DNA of 8,911 bases from Dysgonomonas sp. (GCA_003523545.1 DQAM01000046.1:1-8911); one strand, 5' to 3'; counted from the first letter of the stretch, positions 1 through 7,015 are shown. Made by a program: numbers and translations. The notes: generated from the letters alone by a model not told the origin.

Positions 1-77
1 ATTGCAATACTAGCTGAAAGCAAAAGAAAAAGAAACCGACTCGACAACTCTGGATAAAAAAATCGAAACAAAAGAAT
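1..77 (+). other. upstream gene tail and leader of the lipoprotein gene, undecided
   Basis: This short A-rich stretch precedes the first gene. An upstream plus-strand gene could end here in any of three frames, with stops at 11-13, 15-17 and 55-57. The last would leave an 18-codon tail rich in Arg and Lys, and only 20 bases before the next start. Too little is visible to choose. I see no TAnnTTTG promoter element and no terminator hairpin, so the first gene is probably read from an upstream promoter. In related genomes I recall a TPR-repeat gene at this position, but nothing here proves it. Confidence 0.3.
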
Positions 78-956
78 ATGTCAAAGAATAATATTACTAT
101 ATATAAACGAATTTTCGGACAGAATAATATAGCTAAGATGCTGTTTTTCTGTTTGTCGTTAGTTTTATTGTCCAGTTGTAAATCGTCTAAGAACCTCATA
201 GTGACGGATGGTTCTGCGGTGGCTAAAACTCAGGAACAGCTTCTGAGTGATATGTTCGATTCGCAGGTAGATTACCGTACGATAAGCGGAAAAGTATCGT
301 TGGAGATGATTCCGGGCAGCCGTACTTCCGGCACGAAGGTCAACAGCCAGCTGAAAATAGTGCGCGACGATATCATACAGTTGTCACTACGTGCGCCGTT
401 TATCAATACCGAAGTTTTCAGGATGAATATCACGCCCGATTCGGTATATATAATCGACCGCATGTCGAAAAGGATAGCCGTCGAAAATATAGCGAAGCTG
501 GAAAAGGAGAAAGGGATTTCTTTCAACTACAGTAATTTACAGTCTCTGTTTACCAATGCACTGTTTTATCCCGGTAAAAAGACACTGACCCCTCAGGATG
601 CGGACAAATACAATATCAAACTGCATTCGGGCAATTATTATCTGGCTGCAATAGATAGAAGGGGGATGAATTATCTGTTTACGGTAGATGCGAACGACCG
701 TATAACCGATACGAACATATCGGCGGAGAACGGCAGTTATTCTCTCAACTGGAATTACGACGAGTTTATACGGGACGGCAATTATATTTACCCGACAAAG
801 ATGACGGCCCGTGCAGATATTCAGAGCAAGAGGATAACTCTCGTTATGAATTATGCGGATCTCGATATAGATAAAGATGTGAGTGTCGACAAGTCGTTAC
901 CTTCAAATTATACCAGGGTCTCAGTAGGAGACATTCTGAAAAATTACTTCAAATAA
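78..956 (+). CDS. DUF4292 family lipoprotein, LolB-like pattern
   Basis: A 292-residue envelope lipoprotein. A hydrophobic stretch at residues 21-33 ends in a lipobox (Leu31-Ser-Ser-Cys34), so Cys34 should be lipidated. The next residues are Lys-Ser-Ser-Lys, not the acidic surface-export signal of Bacteroidota lipoproteins, so a periplasm-facing anchor is likely. Met21 (position 138) is an alternative start, but it would remove all positive charge before the hydrophobic core, so the start at 78 is preferred. The mature part alternates short beta-like strands and matches the DUF4292 family, whose role is not established. By eye, residues 98-165 and 237-264 follow the strand and loop order of E. 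coli LolB, including a Pro-hydrophobic loop at 107-111 (see findings). The EnvC-like gene starts 3 bases after the stop. The family call is fairly sure; LolB function is inference. Confidence 0.85.
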   Translation: MSKNNITIYKRIFGQNNIAKMLFFCLSLVLLSSCKSSKNLIVTDGSAVAKTQEQLLSDMFDSQVDYRTISGKVSLEMIPGSRTSGTKVNSQLKIVRDDIIQLSLRAPFINTEVFRMNITPDSVYIIDRMSKRIAVENIAKLEKEKGISFNYSNLQSLFTNALFYPGKKTLTPQDADKYNIKLHSGNYYLAAIDRRGMNYLFTVDANDRITDTNISAENGSYSLNWNYDEFIRDGNYIYPTKMTARADIQSKRITLVMNYADLDIDKDVSVDKSLPSNYTRVSVGDILKNYFK

Positions 957-959
957 AAT

Positions 960-2288
960 ATGCGGATAGCCTCGGTTGTAATCTTAATTTTAATATCAGT
1001 TTTTACGGTTTCTTCCCAAACCAACAGTAAAATTAAAGAGTTGGAAAGAAAACGCAAGCTGGCTTTGAAAGAAATAGAAAATACAACCGTACTTCTGAGC
1101 CAGGCTAAAAAGAGTACTGCGACATTACTCACCCGGATCAATCTTATAGCCGAACAGATAAATTCCCGCCAAAGCCTGATCGATTTGCTGGGAAAAGAAA
1201 TCGATGCTATATCCGAACAACAGACTCTTACGCAGAAGGAAATCAATGCGCTGGAAGTCGACCTGAAATCACAACAGAAAGCATATTCCAAAGCCCTTGA
1301 AAATGTTGTATTGAAAAAACAGAAGACAAACAAACTTCTGTATGTTCTTTCGGGAAAGTCGCTGGGTGAATCGATGAGGCGGATGAAGTACCTGAAAGAT
1401 TACTCAGGCTGGCGTTCGCAACAGATTGTAGATATCAGGGCAAAACAGGATACGCTGATCAGGAAGAAGCAGGATTTGGAAAAATCCAAAGCTGAGAAAC
1501 AAGCTCTTCTGGATAACCGTAAACAGGAGCATCTAAAATTGCAGGATGAAGAAAAACAGCAGAAAGAAGAGATAGCTCAAGCCAATAAAAAACAGGCTGA
1601 ACTGCAAAGTATATTACAGAAAAAACAAAAGCAGGCTGATAACCTCAATGCGCAGATCGAACGTCTTATAGCAGAAGAAGTCGCTCGTCAGGAACGGGAG
1701 GCAAAACGTCAGGCGGAAGAACAGGCACGCCGGGAAAAGGCCCGTCAGGAGCAGGCTCGCAAAGAGGCAGAAAAGCGGGCTAAAGAAGGAAAGGCTCCGG
1801 TAACACCCGAACCCGGTACTAAGAAATCGGAAGAAGCCCTTATGCCTGCAATAACTTTGGAGAATACAAAACTGTCGTCTAATTTTGCGTCTAACAAAGG
1901 ACGGCTGCCCATGCCTGTGACCGGAGCATACCGTATCGTCGGCCGTTTCGGTAAGCACGTCCACAATCAATGGAAAGTGACGACAAACAGCAGCGGAGTA
2001 GATATACAGGCTCAGTCGGGAGCTCAGGCAAGAGCAGTATTCGACGGTGAAGTTTCGCGGGTAGTGGCATTCCCGGGATATAACAATTGCGTTATTGTAA
2101 GGCACGGAGGATATTACACTTTTTATGGAAATATACAGCAGGTTTCTGTCCGCCAGGGGCAAAAAGTGTCTACGGGACAATCGTTGGGAGTCGTTTATAC
2201 CGATTCCGATACGGGTAGTTCGCAACTGCATTTCCAATTGTGGAAAGGTACTACAAAATTAAATCCGGAACCATGGCTTCAAAAATAG
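960..2288 (+). CDS. envC: EnvC-like murein hydrolase activator, degenerate LytM/M23 domain
   Basis: A 442-residue secreted protein, probably periplasmic. It has an N-terminal signal peptide (about residues 1-19), a long coiled coil (about 22-240), a Lys/Glu/Arg/Ala-rich helix (about 238-278), a Pro-containing linker and a C-terminal LytM/M23 domain (about 315-440). This order matches E. coli EnvC, which does not cut peptidoglycan itself but switches on amidases during cell separation. The metal site is broken in the same spirit: relative to M23 peptidases the first His is Ser344, the Tyr-x-His motif reads Tyr389-Gly-Asn391, and the His-x-His motif reads Gln422-Leu-His424. Asp348 and His424 remain. 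A regulatory role is therefore far more likely than peptidase activity. The partner amidase is not in the window. The gene is 3 bases from the lipoprotein gene and overlaps the next gene by 16 bases. The symbol is by architecture, not proven orthology. Confidence 0.9.
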   Translation: MRIASVVILILISVFTVSSQTNSKIKELERKRKLALKEIENTTVLLSQAKKSTATLLTRINLIAEQINSRQSLIDLLGKEIDAISEQQTLTQKEINALEVDLKSQQKAYSKALENVVLKKQKTNKLLYVLSGKSLGESMRRMKYLKDYSGWRSQQIVDIRAKQDTLIRKKQDLEKSKAEKQALLDNRKQEHLKLQDEEKQQKEEIAQANKKQAELQSILQKKQKQADNLNAQIERLIAEEVARQEREAKRQAEEQARREKARQEQARKEAEKRAKEGKAPVTPEPGTKKSEEALMPAITLENTKLSSNFASNKGRLPMPVTGAYRIVGRFGKHVHNQWKVTTNSSGVDIQAQSGAQARAVFDGEVSRVVAFPGYNNCVIVRHGGYYTFYGNIQQVSVRQGQKVSTGQSLGVVYTDSDTGSSQLHFQLWKGTTKLNPEPWLQK

Positions 2289-3172
2289 ATACAGGCAGGG
2301 AATATATGTTCGATCTTCCTAAAAAAGAAGATTCGCGCGGCAACCTTTCTTTCATGGAAGAGGGGGGGCAGATTCCTTTTAAAATCGCCCGTGTGTATTG
2401 GATATATGATGTTCCCGGGGGGCAGAAAAGGGGAAGCCATGCTTTTAAGAATCAGGAAGAAATTATCATAGCGTTGTCGGGTAGTTTCGACGTTGTTCTC
2501 AACGATGGAAACAAGAAAAAGAAATATACTCTCAACCGGGCTTATAAGGCGCTTTATATACCGCCCGGGATGTGGCGTTCGCTGGAAAACTTCGCTACAA
2601 ATTCCGTCTGCCTGGTTATATCGTCCGGCCCGTATAATGAAGAAGAATACATCAGGAATTTCAAGGAATTCAAGCAATATATTAAATCTCGAAACACACA
2701 AAAACTACAAGAAAAAGAAGAAGTTATCACAGATGCGAAAGTGTTAAAAGAAAAACATAATACAGTATTCGATTGTTCGATGATTGAATTGCCGGTGGTA
2801 AGGAATCGGGCGGGAAACCTTACTCCCATCCACAATTCGATAGAGATTCCGTTCGATGTCAAACGAATTTTTTTCGTGTATGATATCCCCTATGGAAAAA
2901 CCCGCGGAATGCATGCCCACCGCCGCTGCCATCAGTTCTTACTGGCTGCGGGAGGCAGTTTCGATCTCGAACTGGAAGATGGTATAAACAAGCGTATTTT
3001 TACGCTCAACCGCCCGATGCAGGGCGTCCATGTACCTCCCGGTATATGGACCAAGGAAACCAATTATTCGTCGGGGGCGATAAGCCTGATCCTGGCATCG
3101 GAAACATACAAAGAAGAAGATTATATTCGTAAATATTCAGATTTTAAGGAGATATATGCAAATGGAGATTAG
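2273..3172 (+). CDS. tandem FdtA/WxcM-like cupin, dTDP-sugar 3,4-ketoisomerase
   Basis: A 299-residue cytoplasmic protein made of two FdtA-type cupin domains (about residues 12-135 and 168-296) joined by a charged Lys/Glu linker (about 138-165). Single-domain FdtA and QdtA move the keto group of dTDP-4-keto-6-deoxyglucose from C4 to C3, the step before 3-amination. Each half has the family pattern: Gly-Asn-Leu, then an Ile-Pro-Phe strand, Tyr-Asp-Val/Ile-Pro, an Arg-Gly-x-His-Ala motif, Leu-Asn-Arg, and Pro-Pro-Gly-x-Trp. Domain 2 keeps His214-Ala-His216; domain 1 has His56-Ala-Phe58, so one active-site His is lost there. The start at 2273 overlaps the EnvC gene by 16 bases. A start at 2240 only adds residues read from EnvC coding sequence in another frame. 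A start at 2306 (Met12), preceded by a purine-rich AGGGA and clear of the EnvC gene, is a fair alternative. The exact sugar product cannot be told. Confidence 0.85.
   Translation: MASKIDTGREYMFDLPKKEDSRGNLSFMEEGGQIPFKIARVYWIYDVPGGQKRGSHAFKNQEEIIIALSGSFDVVLNDGNKKKKYTLNRAYKALYIPPGMWRSLENFATNSVCLVISSGPYNEEEYIRNFKEFKQYIKSRNTQKLQEKEEVITDAKVLKEKHNTVFDCSMIELPVVRNRAGNLTPIHNSIEIPFDVKRIFFVYDIPYGKTRGMHAHRRCHQFLLAAGGSFDLELEDGINKRIFTLNRPMQGVHVPPGIWTKETNYSSGAISLILASETYKEEDYIRKYSDFKEIYANGD
3146..3151 (+). promoter_or_regulatory. Shine-Dalgarno-like AAGGAG before the acyltransferase gene
   Basis: AAGGAG lies inside the end of the ketoisomerase gene, 4 bases before the ATG at 3156 and 10 bases before an in-frame ATG at 3162. 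It is the clearest ribosome binding motif in the window; most other starts here have only A-rich leaders. Neither spacing is ideal, so it does not settle the start. It may simply be chance within codons, but its place at an overlapping start suggests help for reinitiation. Confidence 0.4.
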
Positions 3173-4100
3173 AATAGAGAGATACGATGCAGATTTAAAA
3201 GACGAGTGGGATAATTTTGTAGATTATTCGAAGAACGGGACGTTTCTTATTTACCGTGATTTCATGGAATACCACGCCCATCGTTTTACCGACTCGTCAT
3301 TGATGTTTTACAACAAAAACAAGCTGATAGCTTTATTACCGGCAAATATTGCCGATAATGTCATGTATTCCCATCAGGGTTTGACTTACGGGGGGCTTAT
3401 TCTGGGATCGCTGTGTACTACAAAGATGATCCTGGATATTTTCGACAGCCTTAAATCCTATTTGAAAAAAGAAGGTATCAAACGGCTGGTCTACAAAGCA
3501 GTTCCGCACATTTATCATAAACTTCCTGCCGAGGAAGATTTGTATGCCCTTTTCAGGAACAATGCACGCCTGGTCGGAAGGTCGGTTTCGTCATGTATCA
3601 TACAAAAAGACCGCATCCGTTTTACCGAACTGCGCCGCAGGGGTATACAGCGGGCGGAGGATTGCCGGCTGACGGTGAAAAAAGGAATCCGTTTCAGGTC
3701 TTTCTGGAAGATACTGACCGACAATCTTGTGCTTAAATACAATGTAGCACCTGTTCATTCGGTGTCCGAGATCGAATACCTGAAATCGATATTCCCGACC
3801 AATATACATCTTTTCGAAGTATGGAATGAGCAGAAAATACTGGGTGGATGCGTCATTTTCGATACCGGAAAAGTAGCCCATGTACAATACATATCTGCTT
3901 CGGACGAAGGAAAGGAATGCGGGGCGCTCGATTATTTGTTCAATTACCTGATACAAAAAATATACGTAACGAAGCCTTATTTTGATTTCGGAACCTCGAC
4001 TGAAAAAAACGGAGTCATCCTTAACGAAGGGCTCATTTTTCAAAAGGAAGGTTTCGGCGGAAGGGGAATCGTTTACGATACCTATGAACTAGATATATAA
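3156..4100 (+). CDS. FemAB/GNAT-like acyltransferase
   Basis: A 314-residue cytoplasmic protein without signal peptide or membrane segments. It reads like the double-GNAT, FemAB-like proteins often named GNAT family N-acetyltransferase. The N-terminal half holds a Leu-Thr-Tyr-Gly-Gly segment (about 76-80) typical of these proteins. The C-terminal half has a GNAT-like core: strand and turn at Leu229-Gly-Gly-Cys, the segment around His242-Val-Gln-Tyr, a helix after Gly256, and a Phe-Asp-Phe-Gly-Thr strand (276-280) followed by Asn290-Glu-Gly-Leu-Ile and a Lys297-Glu-Gly-Phe-Gly segment. FemAB relatives transfer amino acids or acyl groups to amines. Beside ketoisomerase and aminotransferase genes, the likely acceptor is the new 3-amino group of a nucleotide sugar, which is inference. 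Known Fdt/Qdt pathways use hexapeptide-repeat acetyltransferases, so this would be a different solution. The start overlaps the upstream gene by 17 bases; an ATG at 3162 is also possible. Confidence 0.75.
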   Translation: MQMEIRIERYDADLKDEWDNFVDYSKNGTFLIYRDFMEYHAHRFTDSSLMFYNKNKLIALLPANIADNVMYSHQGLTYGGLILGSLCTTKMILDIFDSLKSYLKKEGIKRLVYKAVPHIYHKLPAEEDLYALFRNNARLVGRSVSSCIIQKDRIRFTELRRRGIQRAEDCRLTVKKGIRFRSFWKILTDNLVLKYNVAPVHSVSEIEYLKSIFPTNIHLFEVWNEQKILGGCVIFDTGKVAHVQYISASDEGKECGALDYLFNYLIQKIYVTKPYFDFGTSTEKNGVILNEGLIFQKEGFGGRGIVYDTYELDI

Positions 4101-4114
4101 TCGGATTTTATCGA

Positions 4115-5797
4115 ATGAATTATAAAACGCTTTTCCGGCGTAAAGATATCAGTAAAGGCGGTCATGTAGGAGATGTCGAAGATTACGGATTAAGACGTAT
4201 ACTCGGTGTTAAAGACCTTACTTTATTCGGTGTCGCGGCAATTATCGGCGCCGGAATATTCAGTACAATAGGCAGAGCTGCTTTCAATGGCGGTCCTGCC
4301 GTTTCTTTGTTATTTGTTTTTGTGGCTGTTGCCTGCGTGTTTACAGCACTATGTTATGCCCAGTTTGCATCCATGATATCTACCAGTGGGAGTGCATATA
4401 CATACACTTATGCCACATTAGGCGAATTACTGGCATGGGCGATAGGATGGGCATTGATTCTCGAATATGCCGTCTCCAATATGGTAATAGCCATATCCTG
4501 GTCGGGATATTTTACGACGATGCTCGAAGGATTCGGAGTGCATTGGCCGCATTATCTTTCGGTAGGATATATGAGTGCCTACGGGGCTTATCAGGAAGTC
4601 ATGAACGGGGCTGCCGATCTCCCTGCAAATATAATCCAGGCGGCCGAAACGTATCGTACTGCTCCTGAATTTCTGGGTATAAAAGTTCTAATAAACGTTC
4701 CTGCGGGATTAATTATCACCGTACTCAGCGCATTGGTTTTTGTCGGCATAAAGGAATCCAGGTTTGTTAATAATGCTTTGGTGTATCTGAAAATAGGAAT
4801 CATTTTAGCGGTTATATTCGGCGGGATGTTTTTTATAAAACCGGAAAACTGGTCGCCGTTTGCCCCGAATGGAATCCAGGGAGTAATGGGCGGGGTTGCC
4901 GCCGTGTTTTTCTCCTTTATAGGATTCGATTCTATCTCCACTACTGCCGAAGAAAGTAAGAATCCGCAGCGGGATATGCCCCGTGCGATGCTTTACTGCC
5001 TGGGAATATGTACTCTGTTGTATGTACTGATTACGCTGGTATTGACGGGTATGGTCAATTACAAAGAACTGGGAGTGGACGATCCTTTGGCGTATGTCTT
5101 CCAGAAAGTCGACATGAATTTTGTCGCGGGCGTTATTTCCATAAGTGCCGTTGTAGCTATTACAAGCGCTATACTCGTATTTCAGATAGGGCAGCCGCGT
5201 ATCTGGATGACCATGAGCCGCGACGGCTTGCTCTGGCCCCGTTTCAGTAAAGTACATCCTAAATTTAAAACTCCTACTTTTGCGACTTTGATCGCTGCTG
5301 TATTGGTGTGTATACCTTCTTTATTCCTCGACATGCAGTTTGTGGTGGACTTGACAAGCGTGGGTACATTTTTTGCTTTCATAACCGTATGTTCAGGTAT
5401 ATTATTCCTCGATTACAAAGGGTATAGTAAAAAAGCCAAATTCAAAGTACCCTATATTAACGGAAAGTATATTGTAGCCGTATTGTTTGTAATAGCTGTT
5501 AGCGTATTTATAGGTTTGACAGATTTTACGGATATATTGGTACGTAAACCCTTGCTTCTTATATTTTGGGCTGTTTGGCTTGGTTTATCGGTAGGGGCGT
5601 ACCGGTTCCGGTTCTCCCTGCTTCCGGTTCTGGGAATATTGACCAATCTTTATCTGATGACCGAGTTGGGATGGTCCAACTGGTTTATGTTTATCATTTG
5701 GTTGGTTATCGGGTTGTCCATTTATTTTTTATATGGATATAAAAAGAGTAAATTAGCAGAGAAAATAGACAGCCTGATCAGAGATAATAACCGGTAA
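4115..5797 (+). CDS. APC-superfamily amino acid permease (cationic amino acid transporter type)
   Basis: A 560-residue inner membrane protein with about 12 to 14 transmembrane helices. These are seen as hydrophobic runs near residues 33-56, 61-83, 103-125, 192-212, 222-242, 255-275, 291-313, 334-357, 388-406, 409-432, 451-468, 478-496, 502-516 and 522-541. The helix 1 motif Gly-Ala-Gly-Ile-Phe (45-49) is the broken-helix substrate site of APC transporters. The segment at 266-289 (Ser-Phe-Ile-Gly-Phe-Asp, then Glu-Glu-Ser-Lys-Asn-Pro-Gln-Arg) is a hallmark of the CAT subfamily, which moves amino acids, often coupled to protons or by exchange. The substrate cannot be read. About 65 residues between helices 3 and 4 form a long loop (about 130-190) that holds a polar section. 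It starts 14 bases after the acyltransferase gene and ends 14 bases before the aminotransferase gene, so co-transcription is likely although its link to sugar synthesis is unclear. Confidence 0.9.
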   Translation: MNYKTLFRRKDISKGGHVGDVEDYGLRRILGVKDLTLFGVAAIIGAGIFSTIGRAAFNGGPAVSLLFVFVAVACVFTALCYAQFASMISTSGSAYTYTYATLGELLAWAIGWALILEYAVSNMVIAISWSGYFTTMLEGFGVHWPHYLSVGYMSAYGAYQEVMNGAADLPANIIQAAETYRTAPEFLGIKVLINVPAGLIITVLSALVFVGIKESRFVNNALVYLKIGIILAVIFGGMFFIKPENWSPFAPNGIQGVMGGVAAVFFSFIGFDSISTTAEESKNPQRDMPRAMLYCLGICTLLYVLITLVLTGMVNYKELGVDDPLAYVFQKVDMNFVAGVISISAVVAITSAILVFQIGQPRIWMTMSRDGLLWPRFSKVHPKFKTPTFATLIAAVLVCIPSLFLDMQFVVDLTSVGTFFAFITVCSGILFLDYKGYSKKAKFKVPYINGKYIVAVLFVIAVSVFIGLTDFTDILVRKPLLLIFWAVWLGLSVGAYRFRFSLLPVLGILTNLYLMTELGWSNWFMFIIWLVIGLSIYFLYGYKKSKLAEKIDSLIRDNNR

Positions 5798-5811
5798 ACT
5801 GACATTACGAT

Positions 5812-6912
5812 ATGGTTCCTTTTCTAGACCTGAAAGATGTAAATTCACGGTATCAACCGGAAATCGAAGAAGCTTTGCTCTGGGTTGCCCGCTCCGGGAA
5901 ATACATTCTGGGGGAAGAGGTAAAGTCTTTTGAGCAAAGTTACGCTGATTATTGCGGGGTTAAGCATTGCGTAGGCACAGGCAGCGGTCTGGATGCGTTA
6001 AAGCTTATACTATATGCTTATAAGGAAATGGGTATCATGCAGGATGGAGATGAAGTAATCGTCCCTGCAAATACTTACATTGCTACGATTCTGGCAGTTT
6101 CGGAAAGCGGGCTGGTACCTGTGTTAGTAGAACCGGACATAAAAAATTACAACATCGATCCATCTTTTATTCAGAATAAGATAACCTCCAAAACAAAAGC
6201 AATTATGCCGGTTCATTTATACGGATTACTATCCCCGATAGATGAATTGAAAGGAATTGCGCAGAAATACGATTTAAAGATAATAGACGATGCCGCGCAG
6301 GCTCATGGTGCCGTTTATGAAGGCAAAAAAGCAGGCGGGTTATTTGGTGCCGCTGCATTCAGTTTTTATCCGACTAAGAATCTGGGAGCTTTAGGGGATG
6401 CCGGGGCAGTAACAACTAACGACCAGCAATTAGCCGGCATTGTCAGAGCTTTATTAAATTATGGATCGTCTACCCGGTATATTGCTGATTTCAAAGGGTT
6501 CAATTCCCGATTGGACGAAATGCAGGCTGCTATTCTTTCCGTAAAACTTAAATACCTTGATCAAGACAATCTTTACAGGCGCAGATTAGCATCCCTTTAT
6601 TTATCACATATAAAGAATGAACAAATAATCTTACCAGATGTTAAAAATAACGGTGGACATGTTTTTCATCTTTTTGTGATAAGGAATGAGAAAAGGGATA
6701 AACTACAGCAGTATTTATTGGATAATGGCATCCGGACACAGATTCATTATCCTGTTCCGCCTCATAAACAGCTTGCTTATAAAGAATGGAACAAACTTTC
6801 TTTTCCTGTTACAGAAAAAATTCATAGTGAAGTGTTGAGCCTGCCATTGAATACGGCAATGAGTGAAAATACAGTAATAAGAATATGTAATCTGGTAAAT
6901 GACTGGTCTTAA
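5812..6912 (+). CDS. DegT/DnrJ/EryC1/StrS aminotransferase, FdtB/QdtB type
   Basis: A 366-residue PLP enzyme of normal family length. It is expected to put an amino group on C3 of a dTDP-3-keto-6-deoxyhexose using glutamate, giving Fuc3N or Qui3N type sugars. Visible landmarks are the PLP phosphate loop Gly-Ser-Gly-Leu-Asp (57-61), the Val-Pro-Ala-Asn-Thr-Tyr segment (84-89), Asp160-Ala-Ala-Gln-Ala-His which holds the cofactor ring, the Schiff-base lysine Lys189 in Phe-Tyr-Pro-Thr-Lys-Asn-Leu-Gly, and Asn231-Ser-Arg-Leu-Asp-Glu from the dimer partner. The overall wording, especially near residues 1-10 and 30-60, strongly recalls FdtB. This fits the FdtA-like gene upstream, though a permease gene lies between them. 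The last third is clearly AT-richer (about 33 percent GC by hand count) than most of the window. The product isomer and nucleotide carrier are inference. Confidence 0.9.
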   Translation: MVPFLDLKDVNSRYQPEIEEALLWVARSGKYILGEEVKSFEQSYADYCGVKHCVGTGSGLDALKLILYAYKEMGIMQDGDEVIVPANTYIATILAVSESGLVPVLVEPDIKNYNIDPSFIQNKITSKTKAIMPVHLYGLLSPIDELKGIAQKYDLKIIDDAAQAHGAVYEGKKAGGLFGAAAFSFYPTKNLGALGDAGAVTTNDQQLAGIVRALLNYGSSTRYIADFKGFNSRLDEMQAAILSVKLKYLDQDNLYRRRLASLYLSHIKNEQIILPDVKNNGGHVFHLFVIRNEKRDKLQQYLLDNGIRTQIHYPVPPHKQLAYKEWNKLSFPVTEKIHSEVLSLPLNTAMSENTVIRICNLVNDWS

Positions 6913-6935
6913 TCCTCTGGCTTAGTAGCCGGATT
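6911..6935 (+). terminator. possible weak transcription terminator hairpin
   Basis: AATCC (6911-6915) pairs with GGATT (6931-6935), and inside it GGCT (6919-6922) pairs with AGCC (6927-6930) around a TAGT loop, with a 3-base bulge. An alternative fold gives a 7-pair stem with one wobble at 6916-6933. The hairpin begins in the stop codon of the aminotransferase gene. Only TTT follows at once; the longer T-rich run is at 6951-6964, so this is not a textbook Rho-independent terminator. Confidence 0.3.
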
Positions 6936-7007
6936 TGCTGGTAATAATCGTTTCTTTTCTTTTTGTATTGTTAACTTAATATATGCCGTTGGTAAAAGAA
7001 TCAGCAC

Positions 7008-7015
7008 TACATTTG
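7008..7015 (+). promoter_or_regulatory. Bacteroidota-type -7 promoter element (TAnnTTTG) for kup
   Basis: TACATTTG matches the Bacteroides -7 consensus TAnnTTTG exactly and ends 20 bases before the kup start. Transcription would begin near 7020-7022 and give a leader of about 15 bases. The -33 partner is weak: a GTTG at 6988-6991 lies 16 bases upstream, shorter than the usual spacing of about 19-21. It lies in the only real intergenic gap of the window, which favours a true promoter. Confidence 0.45.

Noticed and set aside
14..91. Charged, protein-like frame rich in Lys and Glu running into the first gene
   Set aside because: A stop at 11-13 closes it on the left and it has no ATG start; its look comes from A-rich DNA. 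It could matter only if there were a sequencing frameshift.
1672..1795. Repeated Arg/Glu/Ala/Lys-coding units that look like a DNA tandem repeat
   Set aside because: The units are irregular in length and sequence; they are better explained by a charged helix in the EnvC-like protein.
1614..2237. Long minus-strand open frame of 207 codons opposite the EnvC-like gene
   Set aside because: It is antisense to a coiled-coil gene rich in Lys, Glu and Gln codons, which leaves few stops on the other strand. The product is Leu/Ser/Phe/Arg-rich with no recognisable domain.
1989..2250. Active M23 metallopeptidase
   Set aside because: Three of the expected metal or catalytic His positions are Ser, Asn and Gln, so peptidase activity is not supported.
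2240..2272. Upstream ATG that would lengthen the ketoisomerase by 11 residues
   Set aside because: These codons lie wholly within the conserved C-terminal end of the EnvC gene in another frame and add nothing to the cupin domain.
3591..4043. Minus-strand open frame of 150 codons opposite the acyltransferase gene
   Set aside because: No domain is recognisable and the plus-strand protein fits a known family over its whole length.
4805..5257. Minus-strand open frame of 150 codons opposite the permease gene
   Set aside because: It is a shadow of the permease reading frame; the product looks random and hydrophilic.
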